DNA of 14,439 nt from an uncultured Oscillospiraceae bacterium (GTDB taxonomy: Bacteria; Bacillota; Clostridia; Oscillospirales; Acutalibacteraceae): contig URYP01000054.1 of the NCBI GenBank assembly GCA_900552115.1, positions 1 to 14,439 of the forward strand, given 5' to 3'. The notes under the pieces were generated by a model. That model was not told the DNA's origin, did no database searches, and saw only the letters and a list, made by a program, of their open reading frames with translations. Position numbers and translations under genes: made by a program. This document shows positions 7,174-13,268 of this stretch, one piece after another (within the stretch, counting starts at the first letter, position 1; each line of letters begins with the position of its first letter).

Positions 7174-8559
7174 TCAGCGCATCAGCGCCAGCACTTGTTT
7201 CACTTCTTTTTCCGCTATTTTTAACGCGTCGCCCTTCAGGCCGCACTGCGCGGGTGTAAAATAGCGGTAACTGAAAAATGCAAACCCGTCGCAGCCCTTG
7301 CGGGTGCGCAGCCAGTTGACCGACCGCGCCATAATGGAATCGTGCGTCTGCCACTCGTCCGCGCCGGTACCTGCGTAGGTGTCTTCCTGCCCCGCCTTAT
7401 AAAGGGCCAGGCCAATATACAGCTTCACCGAAGCCTTGCGCGGATAGCCTCGCCAGGTATTGACCACCTCATGAAAAGGAGCCGTTTCGTGGTCGAACCC
7501 AAAATAAACCTGCGGGCACATATAATCGACCATACCGGTCTGGTTCATCCAGGCGGCGGTATCGGCGTACATTTTCTCGCGGTTCTTCTTTGCGTCATGG
7601 GTCGGGCTGATTCCAAACACGCACCCCGACCGGGTGTGCACCGTTTTATAGACCGCGCGGATGAGCGCGTCCACCGCGTCCCGCCGCCAGTCGGACACCG
7701 ACAGGGCCTTGCCGCCCGCTTCTTTTTTATAGGCGGCGTATGCCGTTTTCTCAAAAGCCGCCGGCTGAGTATCCGGCACCGCGCCGACGGGATAAAAATA
7801 ATCGTCAAACTGCACGCCGTCCACGGCGTACTTTTCCACGACTTCCTTCACCCCGTCCACCACCAGCTTCTGCACCGCCGCTTCGTGGGGTATGTAGTAG
7901 TACGTTTTTTGGTAGGCGAACGTTTTATCCACCTGTTTGCGGGATTCGTCCTTGCCGACGCGGTAGGGATTGATCCACGCGTGCAGCTCCATCCCATATT
8001 GATGAGCGGCCTGCACCGCCCGCGCTAAGGGATCAAACCCTTTTTCCACCAGCGCCTTGACCGAGGCGGCCAGCGGATAGACTGTGGATTTGTAATATGC
8101 ATCGCTGTTGCCCCGCACGTGGAAGTAAATCGTATTCAGTCCATAGGATTTGCAGGTTTTCATCAGGCTGTCGATCGCCTGTCCCGCCTGCGTCACGGAT
8201 TTCCCTTTCAGCAGAGCGTCGATCTCATAATAGGAAACCCACACGGCCCGTTTCTCACCCGACACGCCCGGGACCGCCGAAATCGCCGTGGTTGACCGTG
8301 TTGCGGCCGCGGTTGTTGTGGCAGCCGTGGACCGGGATGCGGTGGTTTTCGCCTTGGTATCCGTTGCCGTATTCGTGGTGGATACTGTCGCTGAATCCAC
8401 CGACCGCTCCGCCGTTTTGGAGCCGGCGGTCCGTAAGGAGGCGCCTGTGCGGGAAGGGCCGGTCGCCGCCGGTCCGGTCACCGGCCGGACCGGGCCCGCC
8501 TGACAGCCCGCCAAAAGCAGGAACAGCAGGGCAAGCCCCATACACAACCACCGTTTCAT
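7174..8559 (-). CDS. GHL10-family (DUF187/PF02638) glycosyl hydrolase lipoprotein
   Basis: This 461-residue exported lipoprotein probably cleaves glycan strands at the cell surface. A type II signal peptide (residues 1-18) ends in the lipobox LAGC, giving lipidated Cys19. Residues 20-100 form a Ser/Thr/Ala-rich linker. The GHL10 barrel (about 102-440) shows YFHVRGNSDAYY, HAWINPYR (193-200), YAVDGVQFDDYFYP (244-257, acidic pair Asp252-Asp253), SDWRRDAVD and YMCPQVYFGF. Family members include B. subtilis YngK and E. coli DigH/YddW; DigH cleaves peptide-free (denuded) peptidoglycan glycans. GGGGGAG lies 8 nt before the ATG. The amidase gene follows 22 nt downstream. I saw no clear sigma-A promoter on this strand in the 125-bp divergent gap, so its control is unresolved. 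Substrate specificity is inferred from the family and the amidase neighbour. Confidence 0.9.
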   Translation of the reverse strand: MKRWLCMGLALLFLLLAGCQAGPVRPVTGPAATGPSRTGASLRTAGSKTAERSVDSATVSTTNTATDTKAKTTASRSTAATTTAAATRSTTAISAVPGVSGEKRAVWVSYYEIDALLKGKSVTQAGQAIDSLMKTCKSYGLNTIYFHVRGNSDAYYKSTVYPLAASVKALVEKGFDPLARAVQAAHQYGMELHAWINPYRVGKDESRKQVDKTFAYQKTYYYIPHEAAVQKLVVDGVKEVVEKYAVDGVQFDDYFYPVGAVPDTQPAAFEKTAYAAYKKEAGGKALSVSDWRRDAVDALIRAVYKTVHTRSGCVFGISPTHDAKKNREKMYADTAAWMNQTGMVDYMCPQVYFGFDHETAPFHEVVNTWRGYPRKASVKLYIGLALYKAGQEDTYAGTGADEWQTHDSIMARSVNWLRTRKGCDGFAFFSYRYFTPAQCGLKGDALKIAEKEVKQVLALMR

Positions 8560-8603
8560 ATCGTCCGCTCCCCCTTATCCTGCCGCTGGTTCCGCCCGAC
8601 CGA

Positions 8604-8632
8604 TTGACAGGCCGCGCCCTTTCGCATACAAT
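8604..8632 (+). promoter_or_regulatory. Near-consensus sigma-A promoter of the DUF1294 gene
   Basis: Plus-strand TTGACA (8604-8609) and TACAAT (8627-8632) are separated by 17 nt. It is the best promoter match in the window, with an expected start near 8640, about 45 nt ahead of the ATG. It lies in the gap between the divergent lipoprotein and DUF1294 genes. Confidence 0.85.
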
Positions 8633-8670
8633 ACAGGATATGACTCACCGCTTATAATCATAACCGAAAA

Positions 8671-8676
8671 GGGGAG
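8671..8676 (+). promoter_or_regulatory. Ribosome binding site of the DUF1294 gene (decides start)
   Basis: GGGGAG stands 8 nt before the ATG at 8685. The in-frame TTG at 8679 would be only 2 nt away, so the ATG is preferred. Confidence 0.75.
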
Positions 8677-8684
8677 ATTTGTCC

Positions 8685-8978
8685 ATGCCGCCCGTTGCTT
8701 TTTTCCTTGGTATTTATCTCCTGGTCATCAGTCTAACCGCCGTTGGGCTCACCGTGGCCGATAAGTACAAAGCCACCCATCACCGGTGGCGGATTCCCGA
8801 GGCCACCCTGTTCGCCGTGGCGGCGCTGGGGGGCAGCGCGGCTATGTGGCTGACCATGAAATGGATTCGGCACAAAACCCGCCATCGCCGCTTTATGTGG
8901 GGCCTGCCCCTCATCTTGCTGATACAGATCGCGGCCCTTGTCCTGCTGTGGTACGATTCCCCCGCACTATTCGCTTAA
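8685..8978 (+). CDS. DUF1294-family small membrane protein
   Basis: This 97-residue protein belongs to the DUF1294 family, whose function is not established. Three hydrophobic segments are visible: about residues 4-24, 42-60 and 74-92. Between the first and second lies a basic loop (DKYKATHHRWRIPEATL). After the second comes the hallmark (ALGGS...WIRHKTRHRRF), here GGSAAMWLTMKWIRHKT. Length and layout match typical family members. It is the only plus-strand gene, has a near-consensus promoter and its own terminator, and so forms a single-gene unit. Its last 12 bases overlap tail-to-tail with comF on the other strand. Confidence 0.88.
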   Translation: MPPVAFFLGIYLLVISLTAVGLTVADKYKATHHRWRIPEATLFAVAALGGSAAMWLTMKWIRHKTRHRRFMWGLPLILLIQIAALVLLWYDSPALFA

Positions 8979-9722
8979 AGGCGTCCCCGCCGCTGCGGGG
9001 GACGCCTTTTTTGTTTCCTCTCCCTCCAGCCGGTTCACCGCCGCCGTCAGCAGACTGACCTCGGCGGCCCCATACAGCTTCAGTACCTTGGCGCACTCGC
9101 CGGCTGTGGATCCGGTGCTGACCAGATCGTCGACCAGCAGCAAACGCTTCCCCTTAACGGGGTAGGCCGGGTCCGCATCGAACGCCCCCAGCACGTTGCC
9201 GCTGCGCTCATAGGCCGTCAGCGATTTCTGGGGGCGAGTTTCCTGGATTTTGGACAGTGCCGCCCATAAGGGGAGCGCGAAGATATCGGCGACTCTACCG
9301 GCCAGCAGGCGGCTCTGGTTGAATCCCCGCCGTCGCTCTTCCTGCCTGATCATGGGGATAAAGGCCACGCCGTCGAGTTTCACGTCCCCATAATCCCGTT
9401 TCCATACTGCGGCCATTTGACAGGCCAGTTCCTCGATAATATAGGGACGTTCCCGCTCCTTCATCCGCAGAATCCCGGAGCGCGCCGGCCCTTCGTAGTA
9501 AAAGGGCGCCACGCAGCGATCATAAGGGTGGTGCCGCTTGCCGCAGCCGCAGTCGGCACGGCCGCAGCCGCACAGGGGACAGACCGGCGGATCAATACGC
9601 ATAAGCGACGTCGCGCAGGCAGGACAGCATGCCGTCCCGCGGGGTATCACCTCGCCGCAATAGGCACAGCGGTCGGGAAAGACAGCTGACAGAACGGCTT
9701 TCCCCAGCCCCTGCGCCGTCAC
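8967..9722 (-). CDS. comF: ComFC-family phosphoribosyltransferase-like competence protein
   Basis: This 251-residue ComF family protein carries an N-terminal cysteine-rich zinc-binding region, with CAYC, CCPAC, CPLCGCGRADCGCG between about residues 19 and 60. A phosphoribosyltransferase fold follows, with the PRPP-loop motif LLLVDDLVSTGST (about 195-207). An RRGFNQSRLLA segment (about 132-142) is also typical of the family. ComFC acts with the ComFA helicase in DNA uptake in competent bacteria, but many non-competent genomes keep it. The open frame begins at ATG 9740, but that ATG lacks an upstream ribosome site. The GTG at 9720-9722 has AGGAGG 7 nt before it and overlaps the recD2 stop as GTGA, so it is the likely start, making the two genes translationally coupled. 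The 3' end encodes the neighbouring gene's terminator hairpin. Confidence 0.88.
   Translation of the reverse strand: MTAQGLGKAVLSAVFPDRCAYCGEVIPRGTACCPACATSLMRIDPPVCPLCGCGRADCGCGKRHHPYDRCVAPFYYEGPARSGILRMKERERPYIIEELACQMAAVWKRDYGDVKLDGVAFIPMIRQEERRRGFNQSRLLAGRVADIFALPLWAALSKIQETRPQKSLTAYERSGNVLGAFDADPAYPVKGKRLLLVDDLVSTGSTAGECAKVLKLYGAAEVSLLTAAVNRLEGEETKKASPAAAGTPLSE
8977..9013 (+). terminator. Intrinsic terminator of the DUF1294 gene, inside the comF 3' end
   Basis: A perfect 12-bp stem pairs AAAGGCGTCCCC (8977-8988) with GGGGACGCCTTT (8998-9009), closing a nine-base loop and running into TTTTTT (9007-9012). It starts within the DUF1294 stop codon. On the minus strand it encodes the end of comF (ASPAAAGTPL) and there has only three T, so it should work mainly in the plus direction. 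Confidence 0.88.
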
Positions 9723-11938
9723 AGGCCCGCCTCCTGCCATTGATGAATAAAATGCTTCAGTCCACTGTAGCGCAGCGTTTTGCGGTCATTGCGCACCATG
9801 TCTTCTACCGTTGCCCGGCTGCCCACCACGATGAGAAGCCGGCGGGCGCGGGTGACCGCGGTATACAACAGGTTGCGGTAACATAGCAGCCGCTGCTGGT
9901 GGTACAGGGGCAGAATGACTGCGTCAAACTCGCTGCCCTGACTTTTGTGCACCGTGACGGCATAGGCCGGCTGCAAATCCTGCGCATCCTGTCGAGTATA
10001 CAGCGCTACCCGGTCGTCGTAACGGACCGACAGGGTTTCCCCATGGCGGTCGATCTCCTCCAAAACGCCGATATCCCCGTTAAACACCCCGGTGCCGCTG
10101 TCGCCGCCGTCCTTGGTCCATACGATGTCGTAATTGTTGCGTACATGCATCACCTTATCCCCCACCCGCAGGCGGACGCCCTCGATCTCGATTGTCCGCT
10201 TGTCCTTATCGGGCGGATTGAGCTTTTCCTGCAGCAGCCGGTTGAGGGCGACTGTGCCCAGCTCCCCCTGCCGGCCGGGGCAAAGCACCTGGATTCCCCC
10301 GAAAGCGGACAGGCCGTAGCTTTGGGGCAGACGGCGGGCGCACAAATCAAGAACCGTTTCCGCAACCTGGTCGCTGCCCGGCTGCGGAAGAAAGAAAAAG
10401 TCCCCGTCCCGGCCGGACAGGTCAGGCATTTCCCCCCGCACAATGCGATGGGCGTTCATGACGATGCGGCTTTCCATAGCCTGTCGGAAAATTTCCGTGA
10501 GCTGCACCACCGGCAGAGCCCCGCTGGCAATGATATCCTGTAATACGCAGCCTGGCCCGACGGCGGGGAGCTGGTCGGTATCCCCCACCATCACCAGCCG
10601 GCAGCCGGGCTTCAGCGCCCGCAGCACCCCTTCCATCAGCGGCGCGTCCACCATCGACATTTCATCCAGCACCAGCGCGTCGATGTCCAGCGGGTTCTGT
10701 TCGTTGCGGGCGAACTGTGCCATATCGTCCTCGTTCCACTGCACCTCCAGCAGCCGATGGATGGTTTTGGCTTCGCTGCCGGTGAGCTCTGCCAGCCGTT
10801 TGGCCGCCCGACCGGTAGGCGCCGCGACCGCGACCGTCTCTCCCATTTCCTCCAGCAGCGTGATGATCGCCTTTAGTGTGGTGGTTTTGCCGGTGCCCGG
10901 CCCGCCGGTCAGCACCAGCGTCCCCCGGTCGAGCGCCTGCCGAATGGCCTCTTTCTGACGGTCGGCATAGGCGATGCCGTTTTCCGCCTCCATAGCGGCC
11001 AGACGCCGCTCCAAAAAGGATTCCGGCAGCCCTCCCGCCACCGATGCCTGCACCAGCCGCAAGGCAATATAGGTTTCCGCATTATACATAGCCGGCAGGA
11101 ACACGTAATCCCGTCCCTCCAGCGTTTTCCTTTTAATGGTGAACGCGGCCGTCATCGATTCCAGCACGGAGGCCACCGGCTCCTCCGGGAGTCCCAGCAG
11201 CCGGGCAGCGGTCGGCGTCAGCTTGTCCGCCGGCAGGCAGGTATGCCCGTTCGACAGGTTGTGCCGCAGCACATACAACAGTCCCGCCTCAATGCGGCGG
11301 GAATCATCGGCCGGACGTTCCATCTGCGCACAGATCTGGTCGGCGCGTTCAAAGCTGATATACAGCCCGTTTCCACAGAGCTGATACGGGTTCTGCTTGA
11401 CCCGTTCAATGGTTTGCACGCCCCACTTCTTAAAACAGCGTATAGCCTCGTTCGGCGTCAGGCCGTATTCTCCCAGCGCCAGCATGACCTCCCGCAGGCC
11501 GAATTGGGCGGCGAACTCCTCCCCGATTTTGCGGGCCCGTTCGGGTGAAATACCGCGTATTTCCGCCAGCCGTTCCGGCTCCTGTTCCAGTACCCGCAGG
11601 GTATCCTCTCCAAAGGCCTCCCAGATTTTTCCTGCCGTCGACTCACGAATTCCCTTCACCGCCCCGGAGGAGAGGTAACGCAGCACCGCTTCGGCCCCGG
11701 TGGGCAGTTCATGCTCGCACTCCTCGGCACAGAATTGGACACCGAAGCTCTTATGCTCGCCCCAGTGACCGCGCAGGCGCAGGTATTCGCCCGCGTAAGC
11801 GGCAGGCAGCACGCCCACCACCTTATGCAGTTCGCCGCCGCCGGACAGATCCAGCACCGTCCAGCCGTTTTGTTCATTGCGGAATACGATCCGCTCCACC
11901 GTACCCTGCAGCTCTTCCCGCTCCGGCACGGGCGTCAC
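9719..11938 (-). CDS. recD2: RecD2-type ATP-dependent 5'-3' DNA helicase
   Basis: This 739-residue superfamily 1B helicase is of the RecBC-independent RecD2 type, implicated in DNA repair and replication fork maintenance. Visible parts: an N-terminal OB-like region (about 8-75) characteristic of RecD2; tandem helix-hairpin-helix segments (about 85-145, including GAVKGI and IRGISPERARKIG); Walker A GGPGTGKT (345-352) and AAPTGRAAKRL; Walker B LVLDE (422-426); GDTDQLPAVGPG; and the C-terminal motif VTVHKSQGSEFD (661-672), then NLLYTAVTRARR. All key motifs are intact and the length matches the family. The start is GTG at 11936-11938. A second GTG three codons on has AAAGGCGG at better spacing and is an alternative. 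It overlaps comF by 4 nt at GTGA. Confidence 0.95.
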   Translation of the reverse strand: MTPVPEREELQGTVERIVFRNEQNGWTVLDLSGGGELHKVVGVLPAAYAGEYLRLRGHWGEHKSFGVQFCAEECEHELPTGAEAVLRYLSSGAVKGIRESTAGKIWEAFGEDTLRVLEQEPERLAEIRGISPERARKIGEEFAAQFGLREVMLALGEYGLTPNEAIRCFKKWGVQTIERVKQNPYQLCGNGLYISFERADQICAQMERPADDSRRIEAGLLYVLRHNLSNGHTCLPADKLTPTAARLLGLPEEPVASVLESMTAAFTIKRKTLEGRDYVFLPAMYNAETYIALRLVQASVAGGLPESFLERRLAAMEAENGIAYADRQKEAIRQALDRGTLVLTGGPGTGKTTTLKAIITLLEEMGETVAVAAPTGRAAKRLAELTGSEAKTIHRLLEVQWNEDDMAQFARNEQNPLDIDALVLDEMSMVDAPLMEGVLRALKPGCRLVMVGDTDQLPAVGPGCVLQDIIASGALPVVQLTEIFRQAMESRIVMNAHRIVRGEMPDLSGRDGDFFFLPQPGSDQVAETVLDLCARRLPQSYGLSAFGGIQVLCPGRQGELGTVALNRLLQEKLNPPDKDKRTIEIEGVRLRVGDKVMHVRNNYDIVWTKDGGDSGTGVFNGDIGVLEEIDRHGETLSVRYDDRVALYTRQDAQDLQPAYAVTVHKSQGSEFDAVILPLYHQQRLLCYRNLLYTAVTRARRLLIVVGSRATVEDMVRNDRKTLRYSGLKHFIHQWQEAGL
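9730..9735 (-). promoter_or_regulatory. Ribosome binding site of comF within the end of recD2
   Basis: AGGAGG on the minus strand is 7 nt before the GTG at 9720-9722. It overlaps codons that a longer comF reading would use as its own N-terminus, which argues for the GTG start. Confidence 0.8.
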
Positions 11939-11965
11939 CCGCCTTTCTGTTTCCGACCAGCCGGC

Positions 11966-12011
11966 AAAAGGGGCATAACGGCCAGTCGTCTTTGGCCATT
12001 ATACCCCTTTT
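11966..12011 (-). terminator. Hairpin after the small membrane protein gene, with nested recD2 -10 box
   Basis: A 19-bp stem pairs 11966-11984 with 11993-12011 around an eight-base loop. The two departures from perfect pairing are C-A on the plus strand but G-U wobbles in minus-strand RNA, so the structure is selected on the minus strand. It begins two bases after the stop at 12014-12016 and ends in only TTTT, so termination may be partial. Confidence 0.65.
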
Positions 12012-12026
12012 TGTCACGCTTGAAAA
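11998..12026 (-). promoter_or_regulatory. Probable recD2 promoter
   Basis: Minus-strand TATAAT (11998-12003) is a perfect -10. It lies 17 nt from TTTTCA (12021-12026), a four-of-six match to the -35. The -10 lies in the 5' arm of the hairpin, so promoter-derived RNA would begin near the loop and escape the full stem. Confidence 0.55.
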
Positions 12027-12361
12027 GCCCCCGCATCCCATCCGGAAACGGTCCCTTCACAAAAGTCGACCTCCGGTATCTGGCCGCAAACCGCCTTAGC
12101 CAGACGCCGCGTTTCCTCATCCATACCGGCGTCCATCAGCAGGATGCGCCCATGCGGCTTTCCCGCCGCCCAGCGATAGCGGACCGCTGCGCCGCGCGCT
12201 ATGAATTCCACATCCTCCCGGTGCCCGGATACCGGCAGAATCACCATGGCCGACAGATCCGGCCGCGGCTTCCAAATCCAGCTGACAATCCGTCCGACTC
12301 CCTGTGCACAGCCGTACAGCGCCAGCAGCAGCACCACGGCCAGTAATATGTATTCGCCCAT
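12014..12361 (-). CDS. Small single-pass membrane protein of unknown function
   Basis: I do not recognise a family. The 115-residue product has one N-terminal hydrophobic segment (about residues 4-27, EYILLAVVLLLALYGCAQ onward). A soluble part of about 85 residues follows, with alternating strand and helix character (MVILPVSG, then a helix, then RILLMDAGMDEETRRLAKAVCG). An LYGC sequence at the end of the hydrophobic core resembles a lipobox, but the Gly-Cys lies unusually deep and no linker follows, so a plain membrane anchor is more likely. The open frame extends upstream through the neighbouring terminator to 12490; the ATG at 12359-12361 with AAGGGA 9-10 nt upstream is preferred. Only a TACAAT-like -10 is visible before it. 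Its hairpin overlaps the promoter of recD2. Confidence 0.65.
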   Translation of the reverse strand: MGEYILLAVVLLLALYGCAQGVGRIVSWIWKPRPDLSAMVILPVSGHREDVEFIARGAAVRYRWAAGKPHGRILLMDAGMDEETRRLAKAVCGQIPEVDFCEGTVSGWDAGAFQA

Positions 12362-12447
12362 CCGGCTCAGTCCCTTCTTGCATCGTTCTACTGTATTGTA
12401 TGCCCGATCAAAACAAGGGGTGCGGGATAAGGGGGCGTGATTCGCAT

Positions 12448-12495
12448 AAAAAAAGGGCTGAGCGGCTGTCTTTTCAGACAAGCCGCCCATTTTTT
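12448..12495 (-). terminator. Bidirectional intrinsic terminator after the LUD gene
   Basis: GCGGCTGTCT (12462-12471) pairs with AGACAAGCCGC (12476-12486) with one bulge, and outer GGGC/GCCC pairs can add to the stem. Runs of A (12448-12454) and T (12490-12495) flank it, giving T tracts on both strands. It lies 7-10 nt past the LUD stop. Confidence 0.8.
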
Positions 12496-12501
12496 ATAAA
12501 T

Positions 12502-13167
12502 TCAGTATCCCAGTTCCTCACCGACCAGGATCACTTTGATCCGTCCGGCTTCCCGCTGGTAGCCCTGCACAAGATACGTGCAGCAGATGCGGCCCGGCGT
12601 GCGGCAGCCGTCGGTCATCTCTCCTTCCAGCCCCTGGCAGAAGCCGGTGTGAGCACAGTAGGTTTCACAGGAAAGACGCGCCACATTTTCAGGAGCCGCC
12701 ACCCGTTTCACCCGGATCTGCGCAGCGTGGAGATCGGCCACAATTTTGTTGCAGCCCACCACCAGGATCACGCTGCGCGGGCCATAGCAAAGGCACGCCA
12801 CTCGGTTGGCATTCCCATCCACGTTATAGAGTTCGCCGTTCAGGGTAATCGCGTTGGTGGAGCTGAGGAATGCGTCCGCGCCGAACCCATCCAGATACAC
12901 CTGCCGCACCTGTTCCGGAGTCAGTCCCGGAGCGGCGCGGTCCAGGAACCGGTACCGGCCGCTGCGCAGCAGATCCATCACACCGCTCTGGTTCAGCGAC
13001 ATCGAGCCTCCCACCGTAACGGTATCGCCTTCGCGGAGCAGCGCCTCGACCTGAGCGGGGACGTCCTTGCGCGACGGGACGTAGTATCCCCGCATGTTGT
13101 TGCGTTCCAGATTGCGAATTACGGTTTCAATCTGTTTTTCCATCACAGCTTTTTGACGGGCATCCAT
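12502..13167 (-). CDS. LUD-domain (LutC/YkgG-like) protein
   Basis: This 221-residue stand-alone LUD (DUF162) domain protein is related to LutB/LutC lactate-utilization proteins; the role of single LUD proteins in clostridia is not established. Visible motifs: VTVGGSMSLNQSG (about 50-62), NGELYNVDGNANRVA (about 110-124), VILVVGCNKIVADLHAA (about 133-149), RVAAPENVARL and a C-terminal IKVILVGEELGY. It holds nine cysteines (about residues 125, 127, 139, 167, 171, 177, 188, 195, 196), with a CX3CX5C...C...CC cluster near the C-terminus that could bind metal or an Fe-S cluster (inference). Of three clustered ATGs, the one at 13165-13167 is chosen because AGGAGG ends 9 nt before it; the first ATG abuts the site. 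No lutA or lutB is nearby. No convincing promoter was found upstream, so readthrough from the acyltransferase gene is possible. Confidence 0.88.
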   Translation of the reverse strand: MDARQKAVMEKQIETVIRNLERNNMRGYYVPSRKDVPAQVEALLREGDTVTVGGSMSLNQSGVMDLLRSGRYRFLDRAAPGLTPEQVRQVYLDGFGADAFLSSTNAITLNGELYNVDGNANRVACLCYGPRSVILVVGCNKIVADLHAAQIRVKRVAAPENVARLSCETYCAHTGFCQGLEGEMTDGCRTPGRICCTYLVQGYQREAGRIKVILVGEELGY

Positions 13168-13176
13168 AGCCATCAT

Positions 13177-13182
13177 CCTCCT
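13177..13182 (-). promoter_or_regulatory. Ribosome binding site of the LUD gene (decides start)
   Basis: AGGAGG on the minus strand is followed by ATGATGGCTATG. Only the third ATG (13165-13167) has normal spacing, 9 nt; the first two would be 0 and 3 nt away. Confidence 0.8.
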
Positions 13183-13226
13183 TAAAAGAATCGCAAGATA
13201 TTTGCCGCCAAGACAGGCAGGCCTTA

Positions 13227-13242
13227 TTAACCGTAGCGTTAA
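13227..13242. repeat. Short inverted repeat upstream of the LUD gene
   Basis: TTAAC and GTTAA flank a six-base spacer (CGTAGC). It lies about 60 bp upstream of the LUD start and 27 bp past the acyltransferase stop. It could be an operator, but five-base arms may occur by chance. Confidence 0.3.
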
Positions 13243-13268
13243 CAGAACGGCTGATCTTTACATCCATT

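Noticed and set aside
8270..8450. Repetitive-looking stretch that might be a tandem repeat or CRISPR-like element
   Set aside because: It is codon-level low complexity from the Thr/Ser/Ala linker of the lipoprotein; no regular unit or spacers.
12307..12316. LYGC in the 115-residue protein as a lipoprotein signal
   Set aside because: The hydrophobic stretch continues past the Cys, no basic residues precede it, and there is no linker after it, so a simple membrane anchor fits better.
12388..12410. TACAAT upstream of the 115-residue protein as a promoter
   Set aside because: No -35 at 16-18 nt; TTGTTT and TTGATC are at wrong spacing, so it was not listed as a feature.
12304..13185. Plus-strand open frame of 293 codons
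   Set aside because: It runs through a terminator hairpin and opposite the well-supported LUD gene, with no family features.
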